DNA of 29,663 bases from Butyrivibrio sp. (GCA_024690635.1 JAILOW010000019.1:1-29663); one strand, 5' to 3'; shown: positions 1 to 7,273, counted from the first letter of the stretch. The notes: generated by a model not told the origin, from the letters alone. Program-made: numbers and translations.

Positions 1-267
1 GGTGAGAAATATATGGAATCCATTGATAGACAGGGGCTTATACCAAAGTCCCGCCTTTATGTGCACCTGTCGGAAGATAGTGATACTGCCGTAAAAGTGG
101 GGAGTAGACATGGTAAACCGATAATTTACCGGGTTAAAAGCTGGGCGATGTATAAGGATGGATTTGTTTTTTACAAGTCTGTCAATGGTGTGTGGCTTGC
201 GAAAAGCGTGCCAGTAGAATACTTAGAGAAGCGAAAGCTAATGCGGCACAAGGATTGCCTGAATTAA
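1..267 (+). CDS. kptA: RNA 2'-phosphotransferase (KptA/Tpt1 family), 3' end only
   Basis: The reading frame is open back to the left edge, so the 5' part of the gene lies outside the window. The visible C-terminal portion carries the KptA/Tpt1 signature: VHLSEDSDTAVKVGSRHGKP followed by a DGFVFYKSVNGVWL block and a VPVEYL ending. The family moves the 2'-phosphate of RNA splice junctions to NAD+, giving ADP-ribose 1'',2''-cyclic phosphate; its role in bacteria is unclear. The arginine of the RHG motif belongs to the usual catalytic set, but the N-terminal Arg/His residues cannot be checked. After VPVEYLE the last dozen residues look unlike the family and overlap the start of the next fragment in another frame, so the natural 3' end may have been altered. 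Confidence 0.8.
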   Translation, partial: GEKYMESIDRQGLIPKSRLYVHLSEDSDTAVKVGSRHGKPIIYRVKSWAMYKDGFVFYKSVNGVWLAKSVPVEYLEKRKLMRHKDCLN

Positions 268-527
268 TTAACACAGCTACTGATATGGTATATACGAAGA
301 ATTCAAAGCCCAAACATCAAAAAGATGCAATGTATGGTTGGTACAAGTATGAATCAAGATTTGCTTTACCGGTATTTGGAAACGATGGAGAAGTTGAAAG
401 ATACAATGTGTTTCATGCTGCCATGATCTTCAGACATGCACAGGATGGAAAGAAATATCTTTATGACATTATGAATATAAAAAAAGAAACGAGCAACCTT
501 TTCCAGCCCGAAGACTTTACTCAGTAA
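192..527 (+). pseudogene. C-terminal fragment of a mobile-element-type protein
   Basis: The frame opens after a stop at 153-155 and ends in TAA. The only early start is a GTG at 192 with no convincing SD, inside the kptA 3' end. The product (111 aa) starts abruptly with a helix-like segment (around ILREAKANAAQGLPELI) and continues into a compact domain with ALPVF, YNVFHAA and GKKYLYDI motifs. From memory this resembles C-terminal domains found at the ends of very large phage or conjugative-element proteins (MuF/BECR nuclease-like or 'large polyvalent' domains), but I cannot name the family with confidence. The missing N-terminus and poor start favour a remnant left by a deletion. A small free-standing protein is the alternative. 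Confidence 0.45.
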
Positions 528-618
528 AAAACCCATTTCTTGAATCTTATGTTAATGAGATTTGCGCTGGATGTCAACAAAAATTATGAGGATATGAAAA
601 TATTGTTTAAACGTTCTT

Positions 619-647
619 TTGACAACTCCCCCTGATATTGATATACT
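619..647 (+). promoter_or_regulatory. Consensus sigma-A promoter of a small transcript
   Basis: TTGACA at 619-624 and TATACT at 642-647 are separated by exactly 17 bp. The -35 hexamer is mirrored by TGTCAA at 647-652, and ATTGA (637-641) pairs with TCAAT (649-653), so inverted repeats overlap the -10 and probable start site and could serve as an operator. Transcription would start near 654. Confidence 0.75.
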
Positions 648-653
648 GTCAAT

Positions 654-802
654 GTTCCAAAATAAAGAAGAAAGCGAGGTATTCATGATGAGTGTAAAGA
701 GAATAGAGATTGTAACTGAATATAGTATGAAGACCTCGGCTTGTGGTAGATAAAAATATATTAGTTCTTTCTTTGCCGTGGCTTATTAGTCACGGCTTTT
801 TT
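654..802 (+). ncRNA. Candidate small structured RNA, possibly with a 21-codon ORF
   Basis: A self-contained unit of about 150 nt runs from a consensus promoter (619-647) to a terminator (775-802). It includes a short ORF, ATG at 688 (or 685) to TAA at 751-753, with GAGG at 676-679 as SD. The peptide (MSVKRIEIVTEYSMKTSACGR, or one Met longer) matches nothing I recognise. CGAGGT plus TTCAT (675-686) is complementary to ATGAA plus ACCTCG (727-738), apart from one internal mismatch, so the SD and start codon would be locked in an 11-bp helix. This favours a regulatory RNA or a conditionally translated leader. The remainder of the 528-905 gap shows no other gene. Confidence 0.45.
775..802 (+). terminator. 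Rho-independent terminator
   Basis: Stem GCCGTG (775-780) pairs with CACGGC (791-796), extendable by a G-T and a C-G pair, and is followed by six T residues at 797-802. It closes the small unit that starts at 619 and separates it from rsgA. Confidence 0.85.
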
Positions 803-905
803 ATTCGATTTTCTTTATGCCGGTTTCACGGCGTATTTCCCAATCTGAGGACTCCATACTAAACAAAATGTAAAAGCAAAAATGTTAATAATAGGATGGA
901 GAAAA

Positions 906-1898
906 ATGAATAATACAAATAACAATACTTGCAAAGGCAGAGTTTCTGCCATACACAAAAACAGCTATACCATAAGGTTTGAAGGAAAAGAAATCGCAGC
1001 CAGATTAAAAGGAACTTTTCGAGAGGAAGATGCTGAGCAGTTTCCGGTTGTAGGTGACTACGTTTCTTTTGTAAATAATCCAAGCGGAGAATCCTTGATA
1101 CAGTCAGTCTGTGAAAGGTCAAGCTTTTTGCAAAGACCCGATCAGGCAAAGACAGGCGTAATGCAGTACATGGTGGCAAATGTTGATTATACCTTTATAG
1201 TCACATCACTTAATGAGGACTACAGCTACAACAGGATCGCCAGATATGTAAGTGTGATCCTGCAGGGACATTCAACCCCGGTGGTGGTACTGACAAAGTC
1301 AGATCTTTGCAGTAATTACGGAAGATACATCAGGGAGGTTGAGAGCATATCCGACAAGGTGAGAGTTCATGCGATCTCGGCTCTTTATGGGATTGGAGTA
1401 GATGAACTGCAGGAATATATGACACCCGGAGTGACCATATGTCTCATGGGATCTTCCGGCGCAGGAAAGTCAACGCTTCTAAATGCCTTTGCCGGCGAAG
1501 ATATCATGAGGACTTCCGGGATCAGAGAATCAGATTCCACCGGAAGACACACCACAACCTACAGACAGCTTATTGAGCTAGATAACGGCGTTTCCATAAT
1601 CGATACTCCCGGCATGAGAGAGCTGGGTATGGCATATGCAGAACAGGGAATAGATAATACCTTTTCAGATATCCTCGAACTTGAGAGGAGATGCAAATTC
1701 AGCGACTGCAAGCATGACACCGAGCCGGGATGCGCCGTAAAAGCTGCAATAGAAAGCGGTGAGTTGTCAATGGAGCGATATATTCTGTATAAGTCGCTAA
1801 GCGCAGAGAACACAAAGAATTATGCCAAGAAAAAAGAAATATCTAAATGGGCCAAAGCTGCAACAAAAATGAAAAACAACAATAAGTACTATAACTGA
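906..1898 (+). CDS. rsgA: Ribosome small-subunit-dependent GTPase RsgA
   Basis: A 330-aa circularly permuted GTPase that helps late maturation of the 30S ribosomal subunit. An N-terminal OB-fold (about residues 9-70) precedes the permuted G motifs: G4 TKSD at 130-133, then G1 GSSGAGKST at 182-190, then G3 DTPG at 233-236. The C-terminal zinc knuckle is present, with Cys263, Cys268, His270 and Cys276 in a CxxxxCxHxxEPGC pattern. The ATG at 906 is preferred over an in-frame ATG at 882 because a GGATGGAG SD lies at 893-901 and because the OB-fold begins right after it. The gene appears monocistronic, following the terminator at 775-802. Family length and all key motifs are intact. Confidence 0.96.
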   Translation: MNNTNNNTCKGRVSAIHKNSYTIRFEGKEIAARLKGTFREEDAEQFPVVGDYVSFVNNPSGESLIQSVCERSSFLQRPDQAKTGVMQYMVANVDYTFIVTSLNEDYSYNRIARYVSVILQGHSTPVVVLTKSDLCSNYGRYIREVESISDKVRVHAISALYGIGVDELQEYMTPGVTICLMGSSGAGKSTLLNAFAGEDIMRTSGIRESDSTGRHTTTYRQLIELDNGVSIIDTPGMRELGMAYAEQGIDNTFSDILELERRCKFSDCKHDTEPGCAVKAAIESGELSMERYILYKSLSAENTKNYAKKKEISKWAKAATKMKNNNKYYN

Positions 1899-1902
1899 AA
1901 GA

Positions 1903-1938
1903 GCCGGCGCTTCATGAATAATGGACATGAAGAGCGGT
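1903..1938 (+). other. Hairpin downstream of rsgA
   Basis: A perfect 7-bp stem, CTTCATG (1910-1916) with CATGAAG (1926-1932), is extended by further G-C pairs across a small mismatch and bulge (1903-1908 with 1934-1938). No T-run follows, so it is a weak terminator or a 3'-end stabilising hairpin rather than a standard Rho-independent terminator. Confidence 0.4.
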
Positions 1939-2010
1939 GCAAATTTGTGCACAATTCACAAACAAGAAAGCAAAACAACTCAATGTTGAGGAAAAATTAA
2001 CAAAAGTATA

Positions 2011-2039
2011 ATGACAAGATGCCCGGTATCCTTTATAAT
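2011..2039 (+). promoter_or_regulatory. Promoter of the alcohol dehydrogenase gene
   Basis: ATGACA at 2011-2016 and a perfect TATAAT at 2034-2039 are separated by 17 bp. The start site would be near 2046, giving a leader of about 47 nt before the ATG at 2093. Confidence 0.75.
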
Positions 2040-2059
2040 TGATTTTGGCACAATCAATT
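2037..2059 (+). promoter_or_regulatory. Inverted repeat over the adh -10 and start site (putative operator)
   Basis: AATTGATT at 2037-2044 and AATCAATT at 2052-2059 form a perfect 8-bp inverted repeat with a 7-base spacer. It overlaps the end of the -10 box and the predicted transcription start, a position suited to a repressor operator. A 5'-UTR hairpin is less likely because half of it lies upstream of the start site. Confidence 0.5.
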
Positions 2060-2092
2060 GCTGCAAAAACTATTAATGTAAAGGAGACTAGT

Positions 2093-3160
2093 ATGAAAGG
2101 TTTTGCAATGCTCAAAATCGGGGAAGTGGGCTGGATCGAAAAAGAACGTCCTGCTTGCGGACCTATGGATGCGATCTGCCGTCCTCTGGCAATCGCTATC
2201 TGTACTTCAGACGTTCATACAGTATGGGAAGGTGCTGTAGGCGATCGTCACAACATGATCCTTGGACATGAGGGTTGTGCTGAGGTTGTGGAAGTCGGAA
2301 GTATGGTAAAAGACTTCAAGCCCGGTGACAAGGTTCTTGTTCCCGCTATAACACCTGACTGGAACTCTCTTGAGGCACAGGCAGGATACTCAATGCATTC
2401 AAGCGGAATGCTGGCCGGATGGAAGTTCTCCAATTTCAAGGATGGTCTTGATTCAGAGTTTTTCCATGTAAACGATGCAGACGGAAACCTCGCTCACATG
2501 CCTGAAGGAATGAGCCTTGAGGATGCATGCATGCTTTCAGACATGGTTCCTACCGGATTCCATGGTGTAGAGCTTGCAGATGTTCAGTTTGGTGATACTG
2601 TTCTTGTTATCGGTATCGGACCTGTAGGTCTTATGAGTGTTGCAGGCGCTCGTCTTCGTGGCGCAGCCCGCATCATCGCTGTTGGAACACGTCCTAAATG
2701 CGTAGAGGCAGCCAAGAAGTACGGCGCTGACGAGTTCATCAGCTACAAGAACGGAACGATTGAAGATCAGGTTCTTGCCATGACAGATGGCAAGGGTGTT
2801 GATAAGGTTATCGTTGCCGGCGGAACCGTTGATACTTTTGAGTCTGCTATGAAGGCGCTTAAGCCCGGCGGAAAGATCGGTAACGTTAACTATCTTGGAA
2901 GCGGCGACTATATCAAGATTCCTCGCGTAGAGTGGGGTGTTGGCATGGGACACAAGCAGCTCCTTGGCGGACTTATGCCCGGCGGAAGACTTCGTATGGA
3001 GAAGCTTGGAGCACTTGTTTCATCAGGTAAGCTTGATGTAAGCCCTCTTTCAACTCATGTATTCCATGGTTGGGAGCATATTCCCGAGGCACTTCAGCTT
3101 ATGAAGGATAAGCCTGCAGAGCTCATCAAGCCTGTAGTTATCCTTGATAATCAGCCATAA
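2093..3160 (+). CDS. adh: NADP-type zinc secondary alcohol dehydrogenase
   Basis: A 355-aa medium-chain zinc dehydrogenase closely resembling the NADP-dependent isopropanol dehydrogenases of Clostridium beijerinckii and Thermoanaerobacter brockii along its whole length. It reversibly reduces ketones such as acetone, and aldehydes, to alcohols. The catalytic zinc ligands are visible as Cys37 (in ICTSD), His59 and Glu60 (in GHEG). As in those enzymes, the structural-zinc lobe found in horse-liver-type ADHs is absent. The Rossmann motif is GIGPVG, followed by VGTRP, where Arg in this position fits NADP preference. The ATG at 2093 has an AAGGAG SD and gives the family's MKGFAML start. Promoter and terminator flank it, so it is monocistronic. 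In this organism it may act as an NADPH sink. Confidence 0.93.
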   Translation: MKGFAMLKIGEVGWIEKERPACGPMDAICRPLAIAICTSDVHTVWEGAVGDRHNMILGHEGCAEVVEVGSMVKDFKPGDKVLVPAITPDWNSLEAQAGYSMHSSGMLAGWKFSNFKDGLDSEFFHVNDADGNLAHMPEGMSLEDACMLSDMVPTGFHGVELADVQFGDTVLVIGIGPVGLMSVAGARLRGAARIIAVGTRPKCVEAAKKYGADEFISYKNGTIEDQVLAMTDGKGVDKVIVAGGTVDTFESAMKALKPGGKIGNVNYLGSGDYIKIPRVEWGVGMGHKQLLGGLMPGGRLRMEKLGALVSSGKLDVSPLSTHVFHGWEHIPEALQLMKDKPAELIKPVVILDNQP

Positions 3161-3183
3161 TGTCTATATTATAAGACGTAATG

Positions 3184-3208
3184 AGGGCGGTCTCATGACC
3201 GCCCTTTT
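3184..3208 (+). terminator. Rho-independent terminator after adh
   Basis: GGGCGGT (3185-3191) pairs with ACCGCCC (3198-3204) around loop CTCATG; the flanking A-T pair and TTTT at 3205-3208 complete it. It separates adh from the CobW-family gene. Confidence 0.85.
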
Positions 3209-3257
3209 AATGTTAATTTGCAGCATCAAAAATAAAAACCGGCAGGAGCATCATTCT

Positions 3258-4187
3258 ATGAAGATTCTTCTTGTTTCCGGATTTCTCGGAGCAGGTAAAA
3301 CAACTTTTATAAAAGAGCTGATAACAAGGACAGGGACTTTCCCTGCAATCCTTGAAAATGAATACGGTGATAACAGCATAGATTCAAGGGATCTGCAGCA
3401 GGCAGCTCCGGAAAAAGAAGAACTTAAGATTCTGGAGTTTATGGAAGGGTGCGTTTGCTGCACCATGAAGGACAGCTTTGTAAATTCTGTACTTGCGGTG
3501 TACTCAAGCCTTGATCCGGAATATCTGATAATAGAGCCTACGGGCGTGGGAAAGCTAAGCAACATCATTGAAAATCTCAAGCCCATTCTTGTGGGCAATG
3601 TTTCTTTGCTAAAGCCTATCGTGGTTCTTTCTCCGGAGAGCTATAGCGATAACATAAAAGAATGGCCCGAGCTTTACAAGGATCAGGTTGCCAATGCTCA
3701 GACGGTTGTGTTTTCCAAATGTGAGAAATCCTCTTTGGATGTGCTGTCAAAGGCGGAGGAAGAGATCAGAAAAATAAATCCTCATGCGAATATTACAAAG
3801 GGTCATTATTCAAACATGGATGCCGGCTGGTGGAATGCGCTTATGAGAGACGATGCCGATGAACAGGCGGTAGTAAGTGATGCAGATAAAGAGTCCTCAG
3901 AAGAGAACTTTTCCCAGGTAACCCTTGATCAGGCGGGACTTTTTAATCCCGCTGAACTTGTACAGTTTCTGGAGGACTGTCTGAGGGGTGAATACGGACA
4001 TGTTGCCAGGGCAAAAGGAACCTTGTGGGTAGGAAAAGAGCTCATAAGGTTTGATCTGGCAGATCGAATGTATATTTTTTCCCAGTCTCCCGAAGATATT
4101 TGTCAGAGCGTCTTTATAGGGAAATATCTGGATGAAAAGAAATTAAAAAATAAGCTCTGCGGAAGTCGCAGAGCCAGACTTAAATAG
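3258..4187 (+). CDS. CobW/COG0523-family GTPase (putative metallochaperone)
   Basis: A 309-aa G3E-class P-loop GTPase. The P-loop GFLGAGKTT is at residues 8-16, the family's metal-binding GCVCC motif covers Cys65, Cys67 and Cys68, and EPTG (93-96) occupies the Walker B/switch region. A CobW C-terminal-like domain follows after about residue 225 (around FNPAELVQFL). Such proteins insert or traffic zinc, cobalt or other metals into target enzymes; the metal here cannot be told from sequence. The ATG at 3258 has an AGGAG SD (3244-3248) and starts directly at the first beta strand. No clear promoter or metal-responsive operator was seen. It is the only complete gene in the window ending in TAG. 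Its last codons contain the terminator hairpin of the convergent gene. Confidence 0.85.
   Translation: MKILLVSGFLGAGKTTFIKELITRTGTFPAILENEYGDNSIDSRDLQQAAPEKEELKILEFMEGCVCCTMKDSFVNSVLAVYSSLDPEYLIIEPTGVGKLSNIIENLKPILVGNVSLLKPIVVLSPESYSDNIKEWPELYKDQVANAQTVVFSKCEKSSLDVLSKAEEEIRKINPHANITKGHYSNMDAGWWNALMRDDADEQAVVSDADKESSEENFSQVTLDQAGLFNPAELVQFLEDCLRGEYGHVARAKGTLWVGKELIRFDLADRMYIFSQSPEDICQSVFIGKYLDEKKLKNKLCGSRRARLK
4140..4174 (-). terminator. Terminator of the minus-strand ogg-surE group, inside the cobW-like 3' end
   Basis: GCTCTGCG (4154-4161) and CGCAGAGC (4167-4174) form a perfect 8-bp stem with loop GAAGT. On the minus strand the stem is followed by a T-rich tract (complement of 4140-4153). 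On the plus strand it lies within the last codons of the GTPase gene, so one sequence serves as coding 3' end and as antisense terminator. Confidence 0.7.
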
Positions 4188-4197
4188 TATTTGGTAT

Positions 4198-5019
4198 TTA
4201 CATCCCGGAGGTTCTTGAATAAAAGAACAGATACTGCTGCATAACACCGTTGTAAGGAGCATATCTGTCAAAGTCAAAACCTTTGGGATAGCGTGTTTCA
4301 AGGACTCTGTTGATCCAGACGTCCTTTGGAAAGGCATCAAGCCTGTGATATCCAAAAAGGATCTCGCAATTTGCCACTTTAACGCCGACACCATACAAAG
4401 AAAGAAGCTTTTCCATAAGCTCTTTTTCATCAAGCTTTTTCCAGGAATCAAGGTCTACTGCGCCGCTTGCAACATCAAGAGCTGCCCGGTGGACATATTT
4501 GTCTCTGTAGCCAAGACTGCAGGAGGAAAGCTCCTCCATGGAAAGTTTTGCAAGACGATCCGGCGTGGGGAAAGAATATACCGGTCCTGTAACCGGGGTA
4601 TCTGCTATGACATCCCCTGCCAGAGCGCAGAGCTTTTCGATTGAAGCTTTTATGGCGGGAATGTTCTTTCTCTGGGAAATGATAAAAGATATCAGCATCT
4701 CCCATGGATCCTGCTGCAGAATACGAATGCCTTTTCCGTACCCGGAGGCTGCAGACAGATAGGGATCAGCCTTAGGATCTATGCGCTTTCTGATGCTGCG
4801 ATAGTCTGTGTCCAGATCGAAATATCTTTTCCAGAAAGACTCATAGTCTGCCTTGGAGCAGTCAAGCTCATAGCTTCCCTTTCCAAGGTCTTTTATCAGA
4901 AGATGCTTATCGGAAGCGGCAACGCTAAAGGAGCCGTCCACACATTCGTTGAAGCGAAAGCACTGTCCGCTGTCTGCTATTTTTTTCAGATCAAAATCGT
5001 CGTTTATGTTTATCTTCAT
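4198..5019 (-). CDS. ogg: 8-oxoguanine DNA glycosylase/AP lyase, OGG1 type
   Basis: A 273-aa HhH-GPD glycosylase of the OGG1 family, which excises 8-oxoguanine and nicks the abasic site. An N-terminal beta domain (SGQCFRF near residues 17-23) precedes the helical domain. In the hairpin-helix-hairpin, YGVGVKVANC supplies the Schiff-base lysine Lys214, and AFPKDVW supplies the catalytic aspartate Asp233; the 19-residue spacing equals Lys249-Asp268 of human OGG1. The start ATG lies 3 bp after the surE stop, suggesting translational coupling. No strong SD is visible. It is last in the minus-strand group, followed by the hairpin at 4154-4174. Bacterial OGG1-type enzymes are less common than MutM but occur in Clostridia. 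Confidence 0.88.
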   Translation of the reverse strand: MKININDDFDLKKIADSGQCFRFNECVDGSFSVAASDKHLLIKDLGKGSYELDCSKADYESFWKRYFDLDTDYRSIRKRIDPKADPYLSAASGYGKGIRILQQDPWEMLISFIISQRKNIPAIKASIEKLCALAGDVIADTPVTGPVYSFPTPDRLAKLSMEELSSCSLGYRDKYVHRAALDVASGAVDLDSWKKLDEKELMEKLLSLYGVGVKVANCEILFGYHRLDAFPKDVWINRVLETRYPKGFDFDRYAPYNGVMQQYLFFYSRTSGM

Positions 5020-5022
5020 TTT

Positions 5023-5736
5023 TTATCCCAGGTTATTTACTGGTCCGATGGAAATATAGTGATGGATCATTGCCCAGAGGTCTGTTCCCTCTGTGGCGTC
5101 CCAGTTACGGATACCGTCGACCATAAAGGAGATATTGCCGTTTGGAAGCTTTTCTTCTGCGTAGCGGTCGCTGTAGAAGCCATCGTGGGAAACGGCTGCA
5201 TCTCTTAAGATGCCCTGAAACTCAGAAAGAGTGCAGGCAGGGAAGTTGATATTGCAGATCTGCCACCCTGAAAGCGGCTTTTCTATTACTTCTGCCATGA
5301 CGTCTCTTAAGTATTTATCTGTGACTTCGTGAAGTTCGATGGCACCTTCGGAAAAAGCAAAGGCAGGAACCTTTTGGAATGCTGCTTCAAAAGCTGCTCC
5401 GGCTGTGGCTGAATACTGAAGATCTGCGGCAACGTTGTAGCCGTAGTTTATTCCGGAAAAGACCATGTCGGGCTTGCCGGGTACGATGTTAAGGATTCCT
5501 ACTCTTGCGCAGTCGGCAGGAGTTCCGTTACAAGCAAAGGCCTTAACGCCGGGAACAGGGAAGGGAACATCCCAGACTTCCACGGGGTGACGCAGGGTGA
5601 TGCTGTGTGACATGGCGCTTCGCTGGCTGTCCGGCGCAACTACCCATATCTCTCCGAATTCTTTTGCGCATTCTGCAAGCCTTACAAGGCCTTCTGAAGT
5701 GATTCCGTCATCGTTGGTGATCAGTATTTTCTTCAT
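5023..5736 (-). CDS. surE: 5'/3'-nucleotidase SurE
   Basis: A 237-aa survival protein SurE, a metal-dependent phosphatase acting on nucleoside monophosphates. It opens with the diagnostic ITNDDG motif (Asp9, Asp10 as metal ligands), followed by VVAPDSQRSAMSHSIT with the metal-binding serine, CNGTPADC, and SGINYG with the metal-binding asparagine. Length is slightly below the family norm of about 250. The ATG at 5736 is preferred over a TTG two codons upstream because GGAG lies 7-8 nt before it and MKKILITNDDG is the usual family start. It lies 2 bp after the stop of the Mrr-type gene and 3 bp before ogg, so the three are surely co-transcribed. Confidence 0.93.
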   Translation of the reverse strand: MKKILITNDDGITSEGLVRLAECAKEFGEIWVVAPDSQRSAMSHSITLRHPVEVWDVPFPVPGVKAFACNGTPADCARVGILNIVPGKPDMVFSGINYGYNVAADLQYSATAGAAFEAAFQKVPAFAFSEGAIELHEVTDKYLRDVMAEVIEKPLSGWQICNINFPACTLSEFQGILRDAAVSHDGFYSDRYAEEKLPNGNISFMVDGIRNWDATEGTDLWAMIHHYISIGPVNNLG

Positions 5737-5738
5737 AG

Positions 5739-6182
5739 TCAACTCTCCATATTATCAAGATAGCCTCTGTCCCAGAGCATGATATTTAGCTTTTTTGCAA
5801 GCTCAACAGCGGGCTGGGTAAAGTACTGATTGGTCATGACAACGCCTACCATTCTGCCGTAATAGTCTCTGCCTGCGTAGATCTCCTGAATGGCTTTGAC
5901 ACCGATGGGCTTGTCGTAGCATTTACATTGAAAAGCATAGGTGACTCCGTCTTTTTCCGCCAGAATATCAGCGCCGAAATCCCCGCTTCCCTTGGTGACT
6001 TCCACCTCAAGAAAGCCCTGGTTTTTCAGAAGGTCTGCGCAGTAGTATTCAAAGTCGTGACCTTCCATCTCGTCCATGGGAAGTGGCTTGTCTTTATGCT
6101 TTTTTATCAGGTAAAGAATCAGCGCCGCGGTAAGTACAACCGCCGCGCCGATTAAAAAGAAAATGATCTGTTCTTTAAACAT
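5739..6182 (-). CDS. Membrane-anchored Mrr-type restriction-endonuclease-like protein
   Basis: A 147-aa protein. Residues 6-26 form one hydrophobic membrane segment, followed by a basic stretch KKHKDK. Residues about 37-147 are an Mrr_cat domain of the PD-(D/E)xK superfamily: Glu45 in the first helix, GSGDFGADI with Asp72, and FQCKCY with Gln85 and Lys87 forming the D-QxK active site. Such TM-Mrr proteins are widespread in Firmicutes and generally uncharacterised; Mrr domains elsewhere cut methylated or otherwise modified DNA. The positively charged loop predicts the nuclease domain faces the cytoplasm. It is immediately upstream of surE (2-bp gap), which puts it among nucleic acid and nucleotide maintenance genes. 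Function is inferred; the catalytic residues appear intact. Confidence 0.8.
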   Translation of the reverse strand: MFKEQIIFFLIGAAVVLTAALILYLIKKHKDKPLPMDEMEGHDFEYYCADLLKNQGFLEVEVTKGSGDFGADILAEKDGVTYAFQCKCYDKPIGVKAIQEIYAGRDYYGRMVGVVMTNQYFTQPAVELAKKLNIMLWDRGYLDNMES

Positions 6183-6193
6183 AGGAAAATTCC

Positions 6194-7273
6194 TTACAGT
6201 TTAAGGTCGCCTTCCTTGACCCATCCAAGCTTAACAACACCTGCGTGGATGATGAGTGAAAGAACTGCGGGAAGAACGAAGGAAATAAGTACAAGTCCGA
6301 GCCAGTCAAAACCTGTGATGGCTGACTTAGTACCATTTGCGATGTCGTTAACCCAGCCTGTATATACACCGATCTGACCAACAAGTCCGCAGGTTCCCAT
6401 TCCTGAAGAAACGGGAGCACCGTTCATCTGAAGCTTGAAGATGCAGGTTGCGATAGGACCTGTGATGGCTGAAGCAACAGTAGGTGCGATCCATACTCTG
6501 GGGTTCTTTACAATGTTGCCCATCTGGAGCATTGATGTTCCGATACCCTGTGATACAAGTCCGCCCCATTTGTTTTCTTTAAATGAGATAACGGCAAAGC
6601 CGATCATCTGAGCACAGCATCCTGCTACTGCGGCGCCGCCTGCAAGTCCTGTAAGACCAAGAGCTGCGCAGATGGCTGCTGAAGAAATGGGAAGTGTGAG
6701 GGCCATACCAACCACAACAGATACGAGGATGCCCATAAGGAATGGCTGAAGCTCTGTTGCCCACATGATGAGGTTTCCAACCCACATAGCGGCTCTTCCG
6801 AGAGGAGGAGCGATAAGCCATGAGAAGAAAACGCCTACACCGATGGTTACAAGAGGAGTTACAAGGATATCAACCTTGGTCTCTTTTGAAACTGCTTTAC
6901 CAAATTCTGCTGCAAGAATAGCAACAAACAAAACTGCCAGAGGACCGCCTGCTCCGCCAAGGGCGTTAGCTGCAAATCCAACTGTGATCATTGAGAAAAG
7001 AACAAGCGGAGGACACTGAAGTGCGTATCCGATAGCTACTGACATTGCGGGGCCGCTCATGGCCGTTGCGAGGGAACCTACAGTGTAATCTGTGCCTGCG
7101 ATGGTGGCAACTGTTTTCATCAGGAACGGGATATGGAACTGGGTTCCGATGGTGTTGATGATGGTTCCGATGAGCAGTGAACAAAAAAGTCCCTGCGCCA
7201 TGGCTCCCAGCGCATCGATTCCGTAGCGCTTTAATGAAATCTCAATGTTTTTTCTTTTTAAAAACTCTTTCAA
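6194..7273 (-). CDS. PTS EIIC-like integral membrane permease (PTS_EIIC_2 family)
   Basis: A 359-aa protein with about nine or ten hydrophobic segments and many Gly/Ala-rich helices (ALGGAGG, GLAGGAAVAG), matching the family often labelled 'PTS transporter subunit IIC'. No IIA, IIB or HPr gene is nearby, so phosphotransfer function and substrate are unknown. The start is inferred to be TTG at 7273: GGGAGAGG lies 9 nt upstream, and no in-frame ATG occurs before the first membrane segment. The ATG at 7281 is out of frame and begins a three-codon ORF (Met-Lys-Asn) whose TGA overlaps the TTG. It heads the minus-strand group with Mrr-type, surE and ogg genes, 11 bp before the next start. Confidence 0.85.
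   Translation of the reverse strand: MKEFLKRKNIEISLKRYGIDALGAMAQGLFCSLLIGTIINTIGTQFHIPFLMKTVATIAGTDYTVGSLATAMSGPAMSVAIGYALQCPPLVLFSMITVGFAANALGGAGGPLAVLFVAILAAEFGKAVSKETKVDILVTPLVTIGVGVFFSWLIAPPLGRAAMWVGNLIMWATELQPFLMGILVSVVVGMALTLPISSAAICAALGLTGLAGGAAVAGCCAQMIGFAVISFKENKWGGLVSQGIGTSMLQMGNIVKNPRVWIAPTVASAITGPIATCIFKLQMNGAPVSSGMGTCGLVGQIGVYTGWVNDIANGTKSAITGFDWLGLVLISFVLPAVLSLIIHAGVVKLGWVKEGDLKL

Noticed and set aside
685..753. The 21-22-codon ORF as a pheromone, toxin or modified-peptide precursor
   Set aside because: The peptide is neither hydrophobic like type I toxins nor equipped with a leader/core pattern, and no maturase or exporter gene is next to it. It is kept only as part of a small RNA candidate.
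882..905. Upstream ATG extending RsgA by eight residues
   Set aside because: The SD at 893-901 lies between this ATG and the one at 906, and the extension (MLIIGWRK) is unlike the family.
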